Of a stretch of DNA of 64,000 nucleotides, positions 62,458 through 64,000 are shown one piece after another. The notes under the pieces are model-generated. The model saw only the letters and a list, made by a program, of their open reading frames with translations, was not told where the DNA came from and did not search any database. The DNA lies in NCBI GenBank assembly GCA_905147135.1, contig LR990041.1:24367268-24431267 (forward strand), read 5' to 3'. The position numbers were made by a program, and so were the translations under genes. The DNA comes from Blastobasis lacticolella. Its lineage: Eukaryota > Arthropoda > Insecta > Lepidoptera > Blastobasidae. Positions within the stretch are counted from its first letter, which is position 1. Each line of letters begins with the position of its first letter.

Positions 62458-64000
62458 TTTCTACCGTGTAAAAGGCGGTAGAGTCAATAATATAAAGTTA
62501 TATGAGATATAAGGTGTTGTAAATATACTCTAGATCTTAAATCTACTGATAATAATTTAATTAATCTAAGTACGCGTATATAATGTTGTCCTTAAAGTCT
62601 AGCGACTCTACGTAGAGTTCGGTCACAAAAAGCCTCTCAATGTGTTTGAGAAGGGTCAAATAAAGCTACAAGCAGAAAAAACTGGGTTAGGTTAGGTGAA
62701 ATTTAATTTCTATGATCGAACTCTATAATGGCTCTAGGTAGAGCTCAATTCCTTATCCTATTTTGTAAATCTCGCCAGGCCCAATATTTTGGTAGAAACC
62801 GCAGCTCGCTAAGACCTACGGTTCCAAAGTTATCGCAACTATAAGTTTTTATATAACTTTCAAGATGGCCGCCGATAAATGTTATAATAGCTGTAACTCG
62901 GTTAATTTAAGAGCTACAGCTGTGCGGTTTTGGGTATGTTAATGGGCCGGGCAATCTCTACGTCGCTATGTGGCCAGATTATGTCAAAATTTTTGAACTC
63001 TATGTAGAGTTCCAATTAGTCTAAACAGATGAAGGTCTCTGAGCCTTTGTCTCCAAAGAAAACCCCAAGTCAATGGGATGCCTAGGTGCCAAGTTATGAA
63101 GTGTCGAATTTTTTCGACAGTTAGGTTAAACTGTCAATGTCAAACTTTGGCAGCTTATATCTCTAAAACTATATGTTCCAGATTGCTGGTGTTTGGGTTC
63201 CCCGAACTCGGCGTGACCTCAGTAATCGCCTGAAAGCGCTTTCAGGGCTGAAAATTTTTGCACCTCCGAATCCTTAAAATTGGGTCGGGTTGCTTAGGGG
63301 TGATGCCCCTAAGTTCCTTATCGAAAGTCCCGACCTCCTACTCCCCGTGATTCAGGAGTTATGGCCGTTTAAAGTTTCGCCAAAATGGCCGCCAACTGTC
63401 AAAACTGAGTTTTAACGACCAATATCTCGACTTCCAGAGGTCGTAGAAGTTCGGGGTTTTGGGTTCCAGTTTAGGCGTAGTCTCCACTACCTCCTGAAAA
63501 CGCTTTCAGTCGAAAATATTTTCAGACGCTGAAATTGCCTGAAAAGTACCCTAGGGGGTTCTGGGGACCTCGTCCTATACTAAGTCGAAAACCTCGTCTT
63601 CCTGCGATGTTTGGTTCCTGGGTTATCTATTTATGAAAAATGTTATAATAAAAAGTAAAATGGCGGCTTTCGCGTAGTTTCGGCCCTTATGGACCTAGGC
63701 AGCTGAAATTTCAAATATATGTGTTCGAATATAGTGTCTAAACATAATTCTGCAGAAAAAAGTTTGATTTTATGTATGGTTTTTATTTATTTTCAAAAAA
63801 TTGTGAAAAATTCAGTAACTCAAGAACCAATTACTACAAAATTTTAAAAAATATGTCAAAATCTTTGTAAAATCAAGACGGACGGTTACCAGAAAAAAGA
63901 TGTTACAAAATTTGTATAATATTTCAGTTATCCTTAAAAAACGAAAATTTTCAGGAAATTTCACGAAAACGTAAATATTTCCTTCGATTTCCGTCCAAAA
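62458..64000 (-). promoter_or_regulatory. TRAS 5' untranslated region with diverged tandem units
   Basis: At least 1.54 kb, non-coding. Contains three palindromes of the CTCTAYRTAGAG type (62605-62618, 62731-62744, 62995-63012), two embedded TTAGG units (62687-62697) and three to four repeats of roughly 250-270 bp recognisable by an ATGGCCGCC or ATGGCGGC core (62864, 63384, 63660) with CTGAAA...TTTCAG hairpins between. By analogy with other LINEs it should hold the internal promoter. Confidence 0.6.

Larger units (their letters stand above)
59961..64000 (-). mobile_element. TRAS derivative with intact ORF1 and nearly no ORF2
   Basis: A-tail 59961-59977 (as T) next to TTAGG; 3' untranslated region to about 60745; a short vestige of ORF2 (60746-60993); intact ORF1 (60994-62457); 5' untranslated region from 62458 running off the window. 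Endonuclease, reverse transcriptase and RNase H are absent, so it would need enzymes supplied by other elements. Confidence 0.85.

Overview
The window looks like lepidopteran (moth or butterfly) nuclear DNA. It carries a (TTAGG)n telomeric array, telomere-repeat-specific LINEs of the TRAS and SART type, lepidopteran SINE-like repeats, RTE, Jockey and CR1/L2-type LINEs, a BEL/Pao LTR element and several hAT elements with 8-bp target duplications. Almost every long reading frame belongs to a mobile element. No bacterial operons, rRNA or CRISPR arrays are present.

Region 1 (1-2.3 kb): broken 3' ends of LINEs and other repeats. Region 2 (about 2.7-11.5 kb): an AT-rich block of small genes that do not look like ordinary moth genes. 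Two adjacent ankyrin genes (7986-8480 and 8766-9326) resemble the vankyrins of polydnaviruses, the symbiotic viruses of parasitoid wasps. Three other small genes (2746-3333, 4946-5711 complement with four exons, 11223-11516) share an N-terminal Pro/Trp motif that suggests a common family, possibly the ichnovirus repeat-element family. The favoured reading is an ichnovirus-derived segment fixed in, or integrated into, a lepidopteran chromosome. Region 3 (13.1-14.5 kb): an unrecognised 484-codon gene with a basic 6-residue repeat tail.

Region 4 (15.2-31.2 kb): RTE fragment, a 6.3-kb BEL/Pao element with near-identical LTRs but a broken gag-pol, a TRAS fragment, and a plus-strand LINE split by a minus-strand LINE, SINE-like repeats and C-rich tracts. 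Region 5 (31.3-42.05 kb): a minus-strand CR1/L2-like LINE with an esterase-type ORF1, split by a 6.4-kb insert with 31-bp terminal inverted repeats and a TA duplication. That insert itself contains two related hAT elements in opposite orientation, a hAT MITE, a tRNA-derived SINE and another SINE-like repeat.

Region 6 (42.05-64 kb): a telomere-type array: TRAS 5' part / TTAGG / SART / TTAGG / TRAS / degenerate TTAGG / TRAS split by an R2-like element / 286 bp of TTAGG / TRAS derivative with intact ORF1 but almost no ORF2. Every TRAS is on the minus strand and the SART is on the plus strand, as expected for elements that target opposite strands of the telomere repeat. If the array is native, the chromosome end lies to the right. 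All calls rest on reading the sequence and on knowledge of the families; no database search was made.
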